Made by a program: the position numbers and the translations under genes
Notes under the pieces: generated by a model
Databases searched by the model: none
What the model was told of the DNA's origin: nothing
Seen by the model: the letters and a program-made list of their open reading frames with translations, nothing else
Shown: positions 34,733-43,100 of the stretch, in pieces
Layout: each line of letters starts with the position of its first letter
How positions within the stretch are numbered: the stretch's first letter is position 1
Assembly: GCA_964504305.1 (NCBI GenBank)
Contig: CAZDEB010000004.1
Span: 197,307 to 261,306 of the forward strand
Source: UBA11606 sp964504305
Lineage (GTDB): Bacteria; Actinomycetota; Acidimicrobiia; Acidimicrobiales; Aldehydirespiratoraceae
Reading direction: 5' to 3'
Length of the DNA: 64,000 bases

Positions 34733-37015
34733 ATGGCTGACGCGATCGAGCCCGGCACCCAGCGTCGACGGTTTGCGGTTCACGGAACTGTCCAGGGCGT
34801 GGGATTTCGACCCTTTGTGTATGAGAGCGCGGCCAAGTTTCGGTTGACTGGATGGGTCAAGAACGTAGGTTCGTCCGTCTTGATCGAGGTCGAAGGCGGG
34901 TCCGCCGCTCTTGATCGGTTTGGCGCCGCGCTGGAACATGACTCACCGGAATTGGCGCTTGTGCAAGAGATTTCGAGTGTTGATCTGCAGCCACGAGGAG
35001 ATTCTGAATTCAAAATCGTCGAGAGCCAAGACAATCCGGGGGAACCGGTCTCGGTGACCGCTGATTCGGCCACCTGCATCGAATGTTTGGAGGAGGTAGC
35101 GGATTCTCATGCTCGGCGGTACGGCTATGCGTTCACCAACTGCACAAATTGTGGCCCTCGGTTCACGATCGTGACGGATGTGCCGTACGACCGCCCCAAC
35201 ACAACAATGGTGTCATTCGAGATGTGTGGCGAGTGCCAAGCCGAGTATTCGAATCCTGGCGATCGCCGGTTTCATGCCCAGCCGATCTGCTGTCCAGCTT
35301 GCGGGCCAACTCTGGAACTAGTTGATCCCGATGGCGTTTCCTTCGACGGGGACCCGATCGAGTACGCTGCCAAGCTGCTTCTGGATGAGCAAGTTGTTGC
35401 CATCAAAGGCCTCGGGGGCTTTCACTTGGCAGCTTTGGCCAGCTCCGATCAAGCGGTTGGTGGTCTGAGGAAGCGCAAACACCGCGAAGACAAACCGTTC
35501 GCAGTCATGGTCCCTGATCTTGCAGCTGCCCGAGCACTTTGTGAGGTGAGCGAGACCGAGGCTGCGATGCTCTCTGAACTTGCCAGACCGATTGTGCTCC
35601 TGTCGCGCCGACATGATGCTGACGTAGCGGCGAGTGTGGCCCCCCACACAACCGAACTCGGGGTGATGCTGGCATATACCCCGCTTCACACATTGCTGTT
35701 GAATCGGGTGGGTCAACCGATCGTACTCACAAGTGGGAACGTCTCGGACGAACCGATCGCGTACGCCGACGATGACGCGCGGCGACGACTCGGAGCCATA
35801 GCCGATAGCTTCCTCACCCATGATCGGCCCATACGAACCCGTACCGATGATTCGGTGGTCCGCGAGGTCGCCGGTGCCCCAATGATGATTCGCCGGTCTC
35901 GAGGCTACGTGCCCGGTTCGATTCGCCTACCACTCGAAGCTCGGAGGCCAATTCTTGCCTGTGGGGCCGAACTCAAGAACACGATCACGCTGGCGGTCGG
36001 TGGTCAAGCAGTGTTGTCGCACCATATTGGAGACCTCAAGAACCTCGAGACGTACGAATCCTTTCTGGATGCGATCGATCACCTCGAGCGCTTGTTTCGG
36101 GTCGTTCCACAGGTGATTGCTCACGATCTACATCCCAACTACCTCTCTACTGGGTATGCGCACGAGGTCGCAGGAGTGGAGCTTGTTGCTGTGCAGCATC
36201 ACCATGCCCACATTTCCGCGTGCATGGTCGACAACGGTCACACCGAGCCGGTCATCGGGGTCGCGTTTGATGGTCTCGGCTACGGAAGTGATCACTCCAT
36301 GTGGGGCGGCGAATTCCTCGTGGCCGACCTGGCAGACTTCGAACGGTTGGGATGGTTTGAACCGATTTTATTGCCGGGCGGCGATGCTGTCATGCGGGAA
36401 CCGTGGCGCATGGCCGCCGCCTATCTGGTTGGTCTGGGTGAAGCTGACTCCGATTTGGCGGTAAGCGACCGTCAACCACGTTGGCAGGACGTCGTGGACC
36501 TGACGAGATCGGATTTGGCTGGACTGACAACCACGAGCGTGGGCCGGCTCTTCGATGCCGTTGCCTCCCTGGTCGGTGTTCGCGACACCGTGAACTACGA
36601 GGGTCAGGCTGCGGTGGAACTCGAACAGATCGTCGATCCCGATGAGACCGGCGCTTACTCGGCCACTATCGATGGCGACGCAAACTTCACCATTCGGGGA
36701 AGCGATTTCGTGGCCGCAGTGCTTGGTGACCTGCGCGGCGGAGTGGAAACAAGCCGCATCTCCGCCCGGTTCCATCGAGGGCTGGCTGAAACGGTGGTGC
36801 TGGGGTGTGAGCGGATTCGCGATACGGGCGGACCGTCAACTGTGGCCATCTCGGGTGGCGTGTTCTTGAACAAGGTATTGATGGAGCGTGCGGTGGCGCA
36901 GCTGGAACAGCGAGAGTTTCGCGTTCTGCGCCACTGTCGCATCCCGCCGAATGACGGATGTATCAGCCTGGGTCAGGCAGCAGTCGCTGCGGCGCGCGAT
37001 TCACGATCTGTCTGA
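34733..37015 (+). CDS. hypF: HypF, carbamoyltransferase for NiFe-hydrogenase cyanide ligand synthesis
   Basis: A 760-residue HypF of standard length and domain order: acylphosphatase domain (FAVHGTVQGVGFRPFVYESA), zinc fingers of the C-x2-C...C-x2-C type (CIECLEEVADS to CPACGPTLEL), a YrdC domain and a Kae1-like domain with the metal motif QHHHAHISACMVDNG. HypF makes carbamoyl-adenylate and transfers it to HypE for the CN ligands. The ATG at 34733 begins the acylphosphatase domain. Its 3' end overlaps the convergent regulator gene by 15 bp. Confidence 0.95.
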   Translation: MADAIEPGTQRRRFAVHGTVQGVGFRPFVYESAAKFRLTGWVKNVGSSVLIEVEGGSAALDRFGAALEHDSPELALVQEISSVDLQPRGDSEFKIVESQDNPGEPVSVTADSATCIECLEEVADSHARRYGYAFTNCTNCGPRFTIVTDVPYDRPNTTMVSFEMCGECQAEYSNPGDRRFHAQPICCPACGPTLELVDPDGVSFDGDPIEYAAKLLLDEQVVAIKGLGGFHLAALASSDQAVGGLRKRKHREDKPFAVMVPDLAAARALCEVSETEAAMLSELARPIVLLSRRHDADVAASVAPHTTELGVMLAYTPLHTLLLNRVGQPIVLTSGNVSDEPIAYADDDARRRLGAIADSFLTHDRPIRTRTDDSVVREVAGAPMMIRRSRGYVPGSIRLPLEARRPILACGAELKNTITLAVGGQAVLSHHIGDLKNLETYESFLDAIDHLERLFRVVPQVIAHDLHPNYLSTGYAHEVAGVELVAVQHHHAHISACMVDNGHTEPVIGVAFDGLGYGSDHSMWGGEFLVADLADFERLGWFEPILLPGGDAVMREPWRMAAAYLVGLGEADSDLAVSDRQPRWQDVVDLTRSDLAGLTTTSVGRLFDAVASLVGVRDTVNYEGQAAVELEQIVDPDETGAYSATIDGDANFTIRGSDFVAAVLGDLRGGVETSRISARFHRGLAETVVLGCERIRDTGGPSTVAISGGVFLNKVLMERAVAQLEQREFRVLRHCRIPPNDGCISLGQAAVAAARDSRSV

Positions 37016-37639
37016 CTGGAGCGGGTTGGCCTGGAGGAAAATTGCGACTGCTTGAGCGCGATTGCGAGCGCCGAGTTTGGCGTACGCGTTGCCTAGGTGG
37101 AACTTAACTGTGTTGACGGTGACTCCGAACTGACTGCCAAGAGACTTGTTGCTCGCGCCATCGGCCAACGCTGCGACGAGCGAGAACTCCCGCTCGGTGA
37201 GCGACCCAAGGCGGTCACCCTCCAGTGTGCGTACGTCCATAAACGGGAACACCATTTGGCCTCGCGCCACCGCGACCACGATTTCAACAAGACGGTCAGG
37301 CGACTCGGTCTTGGAGCAGAAGCCAGCACCCCCCAAGGCCATCGCAGTTCTAGGGATAGTTGGGTCTGGGTCCCCGGTGTATACGACCACGCGCGGGGCA
37401 CCGGAAGTTGCACTCAGCGAATTGAGCACATCCCGACCGTGCGCATCGGGGAGCACCCAACCGATCACTGCCACATCGAATGTCTCCCGCCTCGTTAGGT
37501 CCATGAGGGCTTCTGCACGGGCCGCAAACGCGACGTTGGCGAAGCGAGTGTCGAGATCGAAGAGGTCGCGGAGACCCTCGAGAACAAGCGGGCTCTTGTC
37601 GGCTATGACGATGCTGATTGCTCCGGGTTTGCGAGCCAT
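37001..37639 (-). CDS. NarL/LuxR-type response regulator with degenerate receiver
   Basis: A 212-residue protein with an N-terminal receiver-like domain (about 10-125) and a C-terminal LuxR helix-turn-helix (LTEREFSLVAALADGASNKS, VNTVKFHLGNAYAKLGARN). The strand that normally ends in the phosphorylated Asp reads VAVIGWVLPDAHG, with Gly/Trp in place of Asp, so regulation by phosphorylation is unlikely. A conserved acidic pair (IADKS) and the Thr/Lys side are partly retained. It converges with hypF and may control the maturation genes (inference). The ATG at 37639 follows GAGGGGTGAAG. Confidence 0.75.
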   Translation of the reverse strand: MARKPGAISIVIADKSPLVLEGLRDLFDLDTRFANVAFAARAEALMDLTRRETFDVAVIGWVLPDAHGRDVLNSLSATSGAPRVVVYTGDPDPTIPRTAMALGGAGFCSKTESPDRLVEIVVAVARGQMVFPFMDVRTLEGDRLGSLTEREFSLVAALADGASNKSLGSQFGVTVNTVKFHLGNAYAKLGARNRAQAVAIFLQANPLQSDRS

Positions 37640-37809
37640 CGGGACTTCACCCCTCACCAGGTAGGCGATACTGCCTCACGACTCCGGGAGTGGAACCGAT
37701 CCAGACCTACCCTACCCATCCGGGTGGGGAACGCCCTACACGGGCGCATGTGGTCTAGCAGCCCAGGCTCTGCAATACTCCAACCGATCTAAGTGTGAGG
37801 GGGGATCGA

Positions 37810-38169
37810 ATGCCTAGTGCCGCGACGTCAGTTGGGGGAACCAACAACGCCTGGATCCGCGCGTGCGTTCTTTTGTTGCTCGCTGAGCAGCCAGCGCACG
37901 GCTACGAACTGTTGACGGACCTCGAGGCGCTCGGAGCCCATTGTGTCGACTCTGGAACGCTGTACCGGATCCTGCGTCGCACCGAGCGCGACGGACTAAC
38001 TCTGTCCATGTGGGAGCCTGCGGGATCGGGTCCGGCTCGTCGCATCTATCGCCTGACCAGCATGGGTCTTGGCACTCTCGAGGACCTCGCGGCAGACCTT
38101 GCTCGCACCCGAGAACTTGCCGAACGTTTCGTGGCTCGCACCCAGGGCCTTTCAGCTCCGGTCATTTAA
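37810..38169 (+). CDS. PadR-family transcriptional regulator
   Basis: A 119-residue PadR regulator: IRACVLLLLAEQPAHGYELL, the DSGTLYRILRRTERDGLTL recognition helix and wing, and YRLTSMGLGTLEDLAADL. The ATG at 37810 has AGGGGGG just upstream. Ligand and targets are unknown; the SDR gene follows on the same strand. Confidence 0.85.
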   Translation: MPSAATSVGGTNNAWIRACVLLLLAEQPAHGYELLTDLEALGAHCVDSGTLYRILRRTERDGLTLSMWEPAGSGPARRIYRLTSMGLGTLEDLAADLARTRELAERFVARTQGLSAPVI

Positions 38170-38248
38170 CTTTGATGGTGCGGCGCTGATTCTTCTCGGT
38201 GGGATTGCGCTGCGGTGCGTGGCGCGGGAATCGATGAATGGAGCCGGA

Positions 38249-39010
38249 ATGGAATCGCTTGACGAGAAGGTTGTAGTGGTAACCGGAGGCGGCTCTGGCA
38301 TCGGTGAGGCGACGGCGGAGTTGTTTGCTCAGCAGGGTTCATCGGTTCTGATTGTCGACATCGATGCCTCGGCCGGACAGAGCGTCGCTGACCGCGTGGG
38401 CGGCGAGTTCTGTGTTGCCGACGTGAGTAACCTGGACGACGTAGTCCGAGCCTTTGATCGATGTGAGGAGTTGTTCGGGGGAGTGGACGTCGCCTTCCTG
38501 AACGCGGGCATAGCCTCGGGGATCGACGACGTAACAAAAATTGATGGTGCGCTATACCGGCGGGTCACTGGTGTGAATATGGACGGCGTCGTCCACGGTG
38601 TAAGGACAGCAATACCGGCTATGAAACGCCGCGGTGGCGGTGCCATCGTTGCCACGGCATCCATGGCCGGATTCACCCCGTACTCGCCAGATCCCTTGTT
38701 CGCGGCCACTAAGCTCGCCGTGGTCGGGCTAATCCGAAGTGTGGCACCGCTGCTCGAGTACCACGACATCACTGCGAACACAGTGAACCCGAGTGTGGTC
38801 GACACGAACATCATGACCGAGGAGACCAAGTATCGGCTAGCTCAATCCGGAGTCAAGATCATGGCCCCCTCCGACGTAGCGCAAACAGTTCTTCGCGTCG
38901 TGACCGGCGGCGGGACCGGCGAATGCTGGATTTGCGACGGGGCCAGCAAAGAACGCGTCTATGAGTTCGAGGACATTGGAAGTCCTCTCTCAGCGAGCCG
39001 CGACGGCTGA
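38249..39010 (+). CDS. SDR-family oxidoreductase with Tyr-to-Phe active site
   Basis: A 253-residue short-chain dehydrogenase/reductase. The cofactor motif is VVVTGGGSGIGEATAELF, followed by FLNAGIASG. The YxxxK site reads PLFAATKLAV, so Phe (TTC) replaces the catalytic Tyr while the Lys is retained; this suggests altered chemistry or loss of dehydrogenase activity. IVDIDAS after strand 2 favours NAD(H). The ATG at 38249 has GGAG 5 nt upstream; an ATG 15 bp upstream (38234) is possible. It converges with the aminotransferase, 36 bp apart. Confidence 0.8.
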   Translation: MESLDEKVVVVTGGGSGIGEATAELFAQQGSSVLIVDIDASAGQSVADRVGGEFCVADVSNLDDVVRAFDRCEELFGGVDVAFLNAGIASGIDDVTKIDGALYRRVTGVNMDGVVHGVRTAIPAMKRRGGGAIVATASMAGFTPYSPDPLFAATKLAVVGLIRSVAPLLEYHDITANTVNPSVVDTNIMTEETKYRLAQSGVKIMAPSDVAQTVLRVVTGGGTGECWICDGASKERVYEFEDIGSPLSASRDG

Positions 39011-39046
39011 AGCCAGCCTCTGGGCGCGTAGCGCTCCAGACCAAGG

Positions 39047-40144
39047 CTAATTCAGAAGCTCGTCCAGAGCTCCCAGCAGAAGTGTCACGTTGCGCTGTCT
39101 TGCAGTGTGGCCCATCGCTCCGATTCGCCAGACTTTCCCGGCGACCGGTCCGAGCCCACCCCCGATTTCGATCCCGTAGCGCACGAGAAGCTGGCGGCGT
39201 ACATCGGCCTCGGTCATTCCCCGTGGGAGCTGATCGTCACGGATTCGGACTGAAGTGAGCTGAGGGAGCCGATGATTCTTGGCGGCGAAGAGTTCGAGCC
39301 CCATCTTCTCGAGGCCGGCTAGCAGTGCCGAACCGCAAGCGGCGTGTCGATCGATGACGTTTTCGAGACCCTCGCCGAGTACGACGCCGAGGCCAGCATG
39401 GAGCGCGTAGATCATCGAGATGGGTGCGGTGTGGTGGTAGGCGCGGGCACCGCCATCGCTCGACACGTACTTGGCGATCATGTTGAGGTCCAGGTACCAG
39501 GATTGCGGGACTTTCGCGATCCGATCCCTGGCCTCGTCGGACAGGGTCAGTGGTGACAATCCTGGTGGTACGCCCAAACATTTCTGGGTGCCGCTGTAGG
39601 CCACATCGACCCCCCAATCGTCGAGGGCCATGGGTAGTCCGCCAAGCGAGGTAACGCAATCTATGAGTAGTAGAGCGTCCCCCTTGTTGGCACCGATGTC
39701 GGCAACATCGGTCCGCACACCCGTGGATGTCTCGGCATGAACCAGTGCGATCATGTCGGGTTTGGGGTGGGCATTGAGCAGGCGGTCAGCATCGACGGGT
39801 CGTCCCCATTCGGCTTCGACTTGCACGACCGTCGCGCCGCAACGAGCAGCTACATCGCACATGCGAGTCCCAAAGACGCCGTTGACGCCAATCACCACCG
39901 TGTCGCCGCGGCCCACAAGATTTACGAAGGCGGCTTCCATCCCCGCCGACCCTGTGCCCGAAATCGGAAACGTCAGCGCATTTGTCGTGCCGAAGACGAT
40001 CCTGAGTCGATCGTTGGTTTCTTCGAGTAGAGCGATGAACTCAGGGTCGAGATGACCGAGCATGGGCCTGCCCATGGCGGCCATCACCTCAGGGTACGGG
40101 TTACACGGGCCGGGGCCCATCAAGACGCGGTCGTTGACTACCAC
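39047..40144 (-). CDS. Alanine/serine-glyoxylate aminotransferase, class V
   Basis: A 365-residue PLP enzyme of class V. It starts LMGPGPCNPYPEVMAAMGRP, and the PLP Lys is in YSGTQKCLGVPPGLSP. It converts glyoxylate to glycine using alanine or serine, a step of photorespiratory glycolate salvage; the HAD phosphatase of the Calvin cluster could supply the first step of the same route. The GTG at 40144 is 16 bp after the CooC-like selenoprotein gene, so it is the last gene of that operon. Confidence 0.85.
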   Translation of the reverse strand: MVVNDRVLMGPGPCNPYPEVMAAMGRPMLGHLDPEFIALLEETNDRLRIVFGTTNALTFPISGTGSAGMEAAFVNLVGRGDTVVIGVNGVFGTRMCDVAARCGATVVQVEAEWGRPVDADRLLNAHPKPDMIALVHAETSTGVRTDVADIGANKGDALLLIDCVTSLGGLPMALDDWGVDVAYSGTQKCLGVPPGLSPLTLSDEARDRIAKVPQSWYLDLNMIAKYVSSDGGARAYHHTAPISMIYALHAGLGVVLGEGLENVIDRHAACGSALLAGLEKMGLELFAAKNHRLPQLTSVRIRDDQLPRGMTEADVRRQLLVRYGIEIGGGLGPVAGKVWRIGAMGHTARQRNVTLLLGALDELLN

Positions 40145-40160
40145 GGGTTACTGCACTCGG

Positions 40161-40889
40161 CTAGGCGACGAGGTCGGCCAACGAAGACAGGGCCTGCGCT
40201 GCCGGGCAGTCGGGGGCGTGGTCGAGCACCGAGATCCCCACGCGGTCGGCATCGAAGACCGCGGAGTCATAGGGCACCACCACAATCTCGACATCGCCGA
40301 GTTTGTCGCGGACCAGTTGGGTATCGGTCTCGACGTCTTCGACTTTGTTGACCACTACGACGAGTCGTCCCTGGCTGTTCTCTGCCGCGATGGCCATAGC
40401 GCGCGAGGCGACCTCAAGAGATCGCGGAGTCGGCTCCACCACGATCAACGTGAGATCAACCTGAGATGGATCGAGCCGCGTGAGCGTCCCGATTCCCGCT
40501 TCGAGGTCGGCCACAACAGTTGACTCGCCGTACTCACCTGAGCTGAGCAACTGCTCAGCAGAAAGTCCGCATCAAGGTCAACCGGGCTCGGGGTTCTCGA
40601 TGCGGGTTACCACGCCCAGACGCACACCGTCGGGGGCGTCGGTGCCGAACCGATCCAGGATCTCGTGCCACGTCGGGGCGTGCTCGGCCTCGCCTTCGTC
40701 GAGCTGCTCGCGGAGGGTCGACAACCGTTCCGTTTCGAGGTCGCCAACACCGAGAGAGATGCCCAGGTTGGGATTGGTATCGCAATCGAGGGCAACCACG
40801 TCGCCGCCTCTGCGTGCCAGCGTTCGTGCCAGTACTGCCGACGTGGTGGTCTTGCCTGAACCACCCTTGCCTACAACTGCGATTTTCAT
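40161..40889 (-). CDS. CooC-like ATPase selenoprotein with two Sec residues (U-P-U-C motif)
   Basis: A 242-residue P-loop ATPase of the CooC/MinD family when TGAs at 40578-40580 and 40572-40574 are read as Sec (residues 104 and 106). The first part has KIAVVGKGGSGKTTTSAVLA and ALDCDTNPNLGISLG; the second, in the same frame, has STVVADLEAGIGTLTRL. Between them the codons read G-U-P-U-C-G-L. The nearby paralogue (41718-42488) has G-C-T-C-G at this place, the CxC that binds Ni in CooC. A perfect hairpin 12 nt after the second TGA is a candidate SECIS. It overlaps the upstream paralogue by ATGA. Role: Ni insertion (inference). Confidence 0.85.
40542..40559 (-). promoter_or_regulatory. Candidate bacterial SECIS of the CooC-like selenoprotein
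   Basis: Starting 12 nt after the second UGA, GCUGAGC pairs perfectly with GCUCAGC around the loop AGUU, which has GU at positions 2-3. One hairpin could serve both UGAs, which are two codons apart. Confidence 0.75.
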
Positions 40890-41659
40890 TTGGCCCCCTT
40901 TGGATCCAGAGCGTACATGTCAAGCAGGCTACCGACCAGAGACTCCACGGCACCGACAAAGGTGCCTTCTGGGTCGGCATCGAGTGGGGCTTGGCCTTGC
41001 CGATCTCCCGCCAGAGTTTCCGGTGAAAGTGGTATGGCTATTTCAACGGGTCGGTTGAGACGGGCAGCGATTCGGTCAACATCCTCATCGTCTTGGACCT
41101 TGTTGGCAACCACACTAAACGTTTCTGGGGCGAACACGGCCTCGGACAATCGGAGCAAACGGCGGGCGGAATGCAGAGACTTCGCCGTCGGCTCGACCAC
41201 CAACAACACGTGGTCGGCGTACTTTGCCCAACCGAACATGGCCTGGCGTGTCCCGCCCGGGAGATCGCCAACCAGATGCCAGCGGTCGGTATCGACTCCG
41301 GCAACGGTCTCGCTCCAAGCGAACTGCGCCTTTTGGATTGTCGAGATGTGGCCTGACGTGTTCCCGAACTGAAGGTAGCGCACGCCGTCGGGACCAATCG
41401 GCGCGTACCGTTCGATCACGAGCTCTGGGTCGAGCCCGGGGGCCAGGACCCAACGGGCCCCATCTTCGGGGCCTTCGACCACAGCGTCGTCAGGGATTGG
41501 GGTGTCGTCGACTTCGATACCCAGCGCGTATGGCAGGCCTGGAAGCGGGTCGGAGTCGAGAGCGAGTACGGGCTCGCCGGTCCGGGCCAACAATCGCGCG
41601 AACGTACCCGCGATGGTGGACTTGCCCGATCCGCCCTTACCCACGAAGGCAACCTTCAC
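40886..41659 (-). CDS. CooC/MinD-like P-loop ATPase without CxC motif
   Basis: A 257-residue ATPase with KVAFVGKGGSGKSTIAGTFA (deviant Walker A), ALDSDPLPGLPYALG and LVVEPTAKSLHSARRLL. No CxC or Sec appears in the region corresponding to the Ni site. The ATP fold and position between two CooC-like genes suggest a partner or regulator of the same maturation process. Overlaps its Sec-containing neighbour by ATGA. Confidence 0.8.
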   Translation of the reverse strand: MKVAFVGKGGSGKSTIAGTFARLLARTGEPVLALDSDPLPGLPYALGIEVDDTPIPDDAVVEGPEDGARWVLAPGLDPELVIERYAPIGPDGVRYLQFGNTSGHISTIQKAQFAWSETVAGVDTDRWHLVGDLPGGTRQAMFGWAKYADHVLLVVEPTAKSLHSARRLLRLSEAVFAPETFSVVANKVQDDEDVDRIAARLNRPVEIAIPLSPETLAGDRQGQAPLDADPEGTFVGAVESLVGSLLDMYALDPKGAK

Positions 41660-41717
41660 GTTGCTGGCTCCTTTGGTTCTGCGCCTGCGGTTGACATGGG
41701 TCCGTAAGGTACAGGGG

Positions 41718-42488
41718 TCAGGCGGGAGTCGCCGACAACATTGCTTCGTCGATGTGGTCGAGCAGGTCAGCCACGGCTTCCCATGCAGCGCCGCCCGAAT
41801 CGGGCTCGAGGGCTCGTCCGGCGCGATCTGCCTCGACCACGCCTAGATCGTGCGGCACGACGGTGGCCAAGCTGACGCCGTACTCGGCGCAAAGTTCTTC
41901 GAGTGTGGTGACGTCGGCCTGAGTGCGGGCCTTGTTGCCAACGCCTACGCAGCGGGGGATGCCCAGCTCTTTGGCCAAAGCGACCGTCCGCGCGGCAGTG
42001 ATGACGGCCTTGCGGGTGGGCTCCATGACCATCAATAAGACGTCGGCGTAGGCCAAGGTGCCACCCGAGCGGCTTAGGTGTTCAATGCCGGCCTCCATGT
42101 CGATGAGGGTCACGTCGGCATGTTCATCCATGGTCTCGGCCAATAGGCTCCTGACCGTCGCGTGCCCCCCGCATGTGCACCCGGCCGCGGCCTCAGTCAC
42201 ATGTAGGGCCGACATGACTGTTGGTCCCATTGGAGTGCTGGCACCGTAGTCCGCGAGTAACTCATCGACCGTGAGGTCGCCACGGCTGCCAACAATCACT
42301 GAACGAGGGAGAACCTGCAGACCTTCAGTTTCCTCGACGCTGAGCCCAAGAGAGATTCCGAGGTTCGGGTTCGAATCGGTGTCAACAGCAATGACACGCT
42401 GCCCGCGCTGGACGTACGTGGCACTAACCATCGATGAGAGCGTGGTCTTGCCAACGCCACCCTTGCCTACGACCCCGATCTTCAGCAC
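41718..42488 (-). CDS. CooC-like nickel-insertion ATPase with CxC motif
   Basis: A 256-residue CooC-like ATPase. The Walker A is VGKGGVGKTTLSSM, the second conserved segment AVDTDSNPNLGISLGL, and the metal motif GCTCGGHA corresponds to the CxC pair that binds Ni in CooC of CO dehydrogenase systems. The GTG at 42488 has GGAGAG 6 nt upstream and gives the family start LKIGVVGKGG. It is divergent from the hypD fragment with only 21 bp between them. Likely function is ATP-driven Ni delivery. Confidence 0.83.
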   Translation of the reverse strand: MLKIGVVGKGGVGKTTLSSMVSATYVQRGQRVIAVDTDSNPNLGISLGLSVEETEGLQVLPRSVIVGSRGDLTVDELLADYGASTPMGPTVMSALHVTEAAAGCTCGGHATVRSLLAETMDEHADVTLIDMEAGIEHLSRSGGTLAYADVLLMVMEPTRKAVITAARTVALAKELGIPRCVGVGNKARTQADVTTLEELCAEYGVSLATVVPHDLGVVEADRAGRALEPDSGGAAWEAVADLLDHIDEAMLSATPA

Positions 42489-42509
42489 AACTCTCTCCTG
42501 TAATTCATC

Positions 42510-43100
42510 ATGGCTCACCATCGTAGGCGAACTCGCAGCGCACTAGATGTCGAGGGTCATGTCAGTACCGTTATTGGCACCAGGCCCTACGAGTTCATTC
42601 CTGACCAATACGGCATTCCGTTGGTGGCAACCGGTTTCGAGCCGCTCGACATCCTCCAAGGGGTTTACATGCTGTTGGCGCAGCACCGTGAGGAGCGCTG
42701 CGAGATCGAGAACCAGTACAGCCGGGTAGTGACCACCAAGGGCAATCGCCGCGCACTCGAGGTCATGGCCGAGGTATTCGAACTACGGCCGCACTTTGAG
42801 TGGCGCGGTCTGGGCTTCATATCGCAGAGTGCTCTCAAACTGGCCAGCGAATTCTCGCAGTGGGACGCCGAGTTGCGCTTCGCCGTGCCCGGAGTTCGGG
42901 TGGCAGATCCGAAGGCGTGCCAGTGCGGTGAGGTTCTCAAGGGAGCTATCCGGCCGTGGGAATGCAAGGTGTTCGGCACCGCGTGTACTCCAGAGACACC
43001 CATCGGAACCTGCATGGTGTCGAGTGAGGGAGCCTGTGCGGCCTATTACAACTACGGCCGCTTGGCAGGTCGTGACCGGATCCCGATTCGAGCCGTGTGA
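42510..43100 (+). pseudogene. hypD: hypD, C-terminal half only
   Basis: The frame holds the C-terminal half of HypD: HVSTVIGTRPYEFIPDQYG, YSRVVTTKGNRRALEVMAEV and the 4Fe-4S/Cys-rich end CQCGEVLKGAIRPWEC to CMVSSEGACAAYYNYGR. About the first 180 residues, with the catalytic Cys motifs of the N-terminal half, are absent; the frame starts with unrelated MAHHRRRTRSAL immediately after the divergent CooC gene. It overlaps hypE by four bases. A HypD lacking this half cannot assemble Fe(CN)2CO, so another copy must exist elsewhere, or this system is inactive. Confidence 0.8.
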
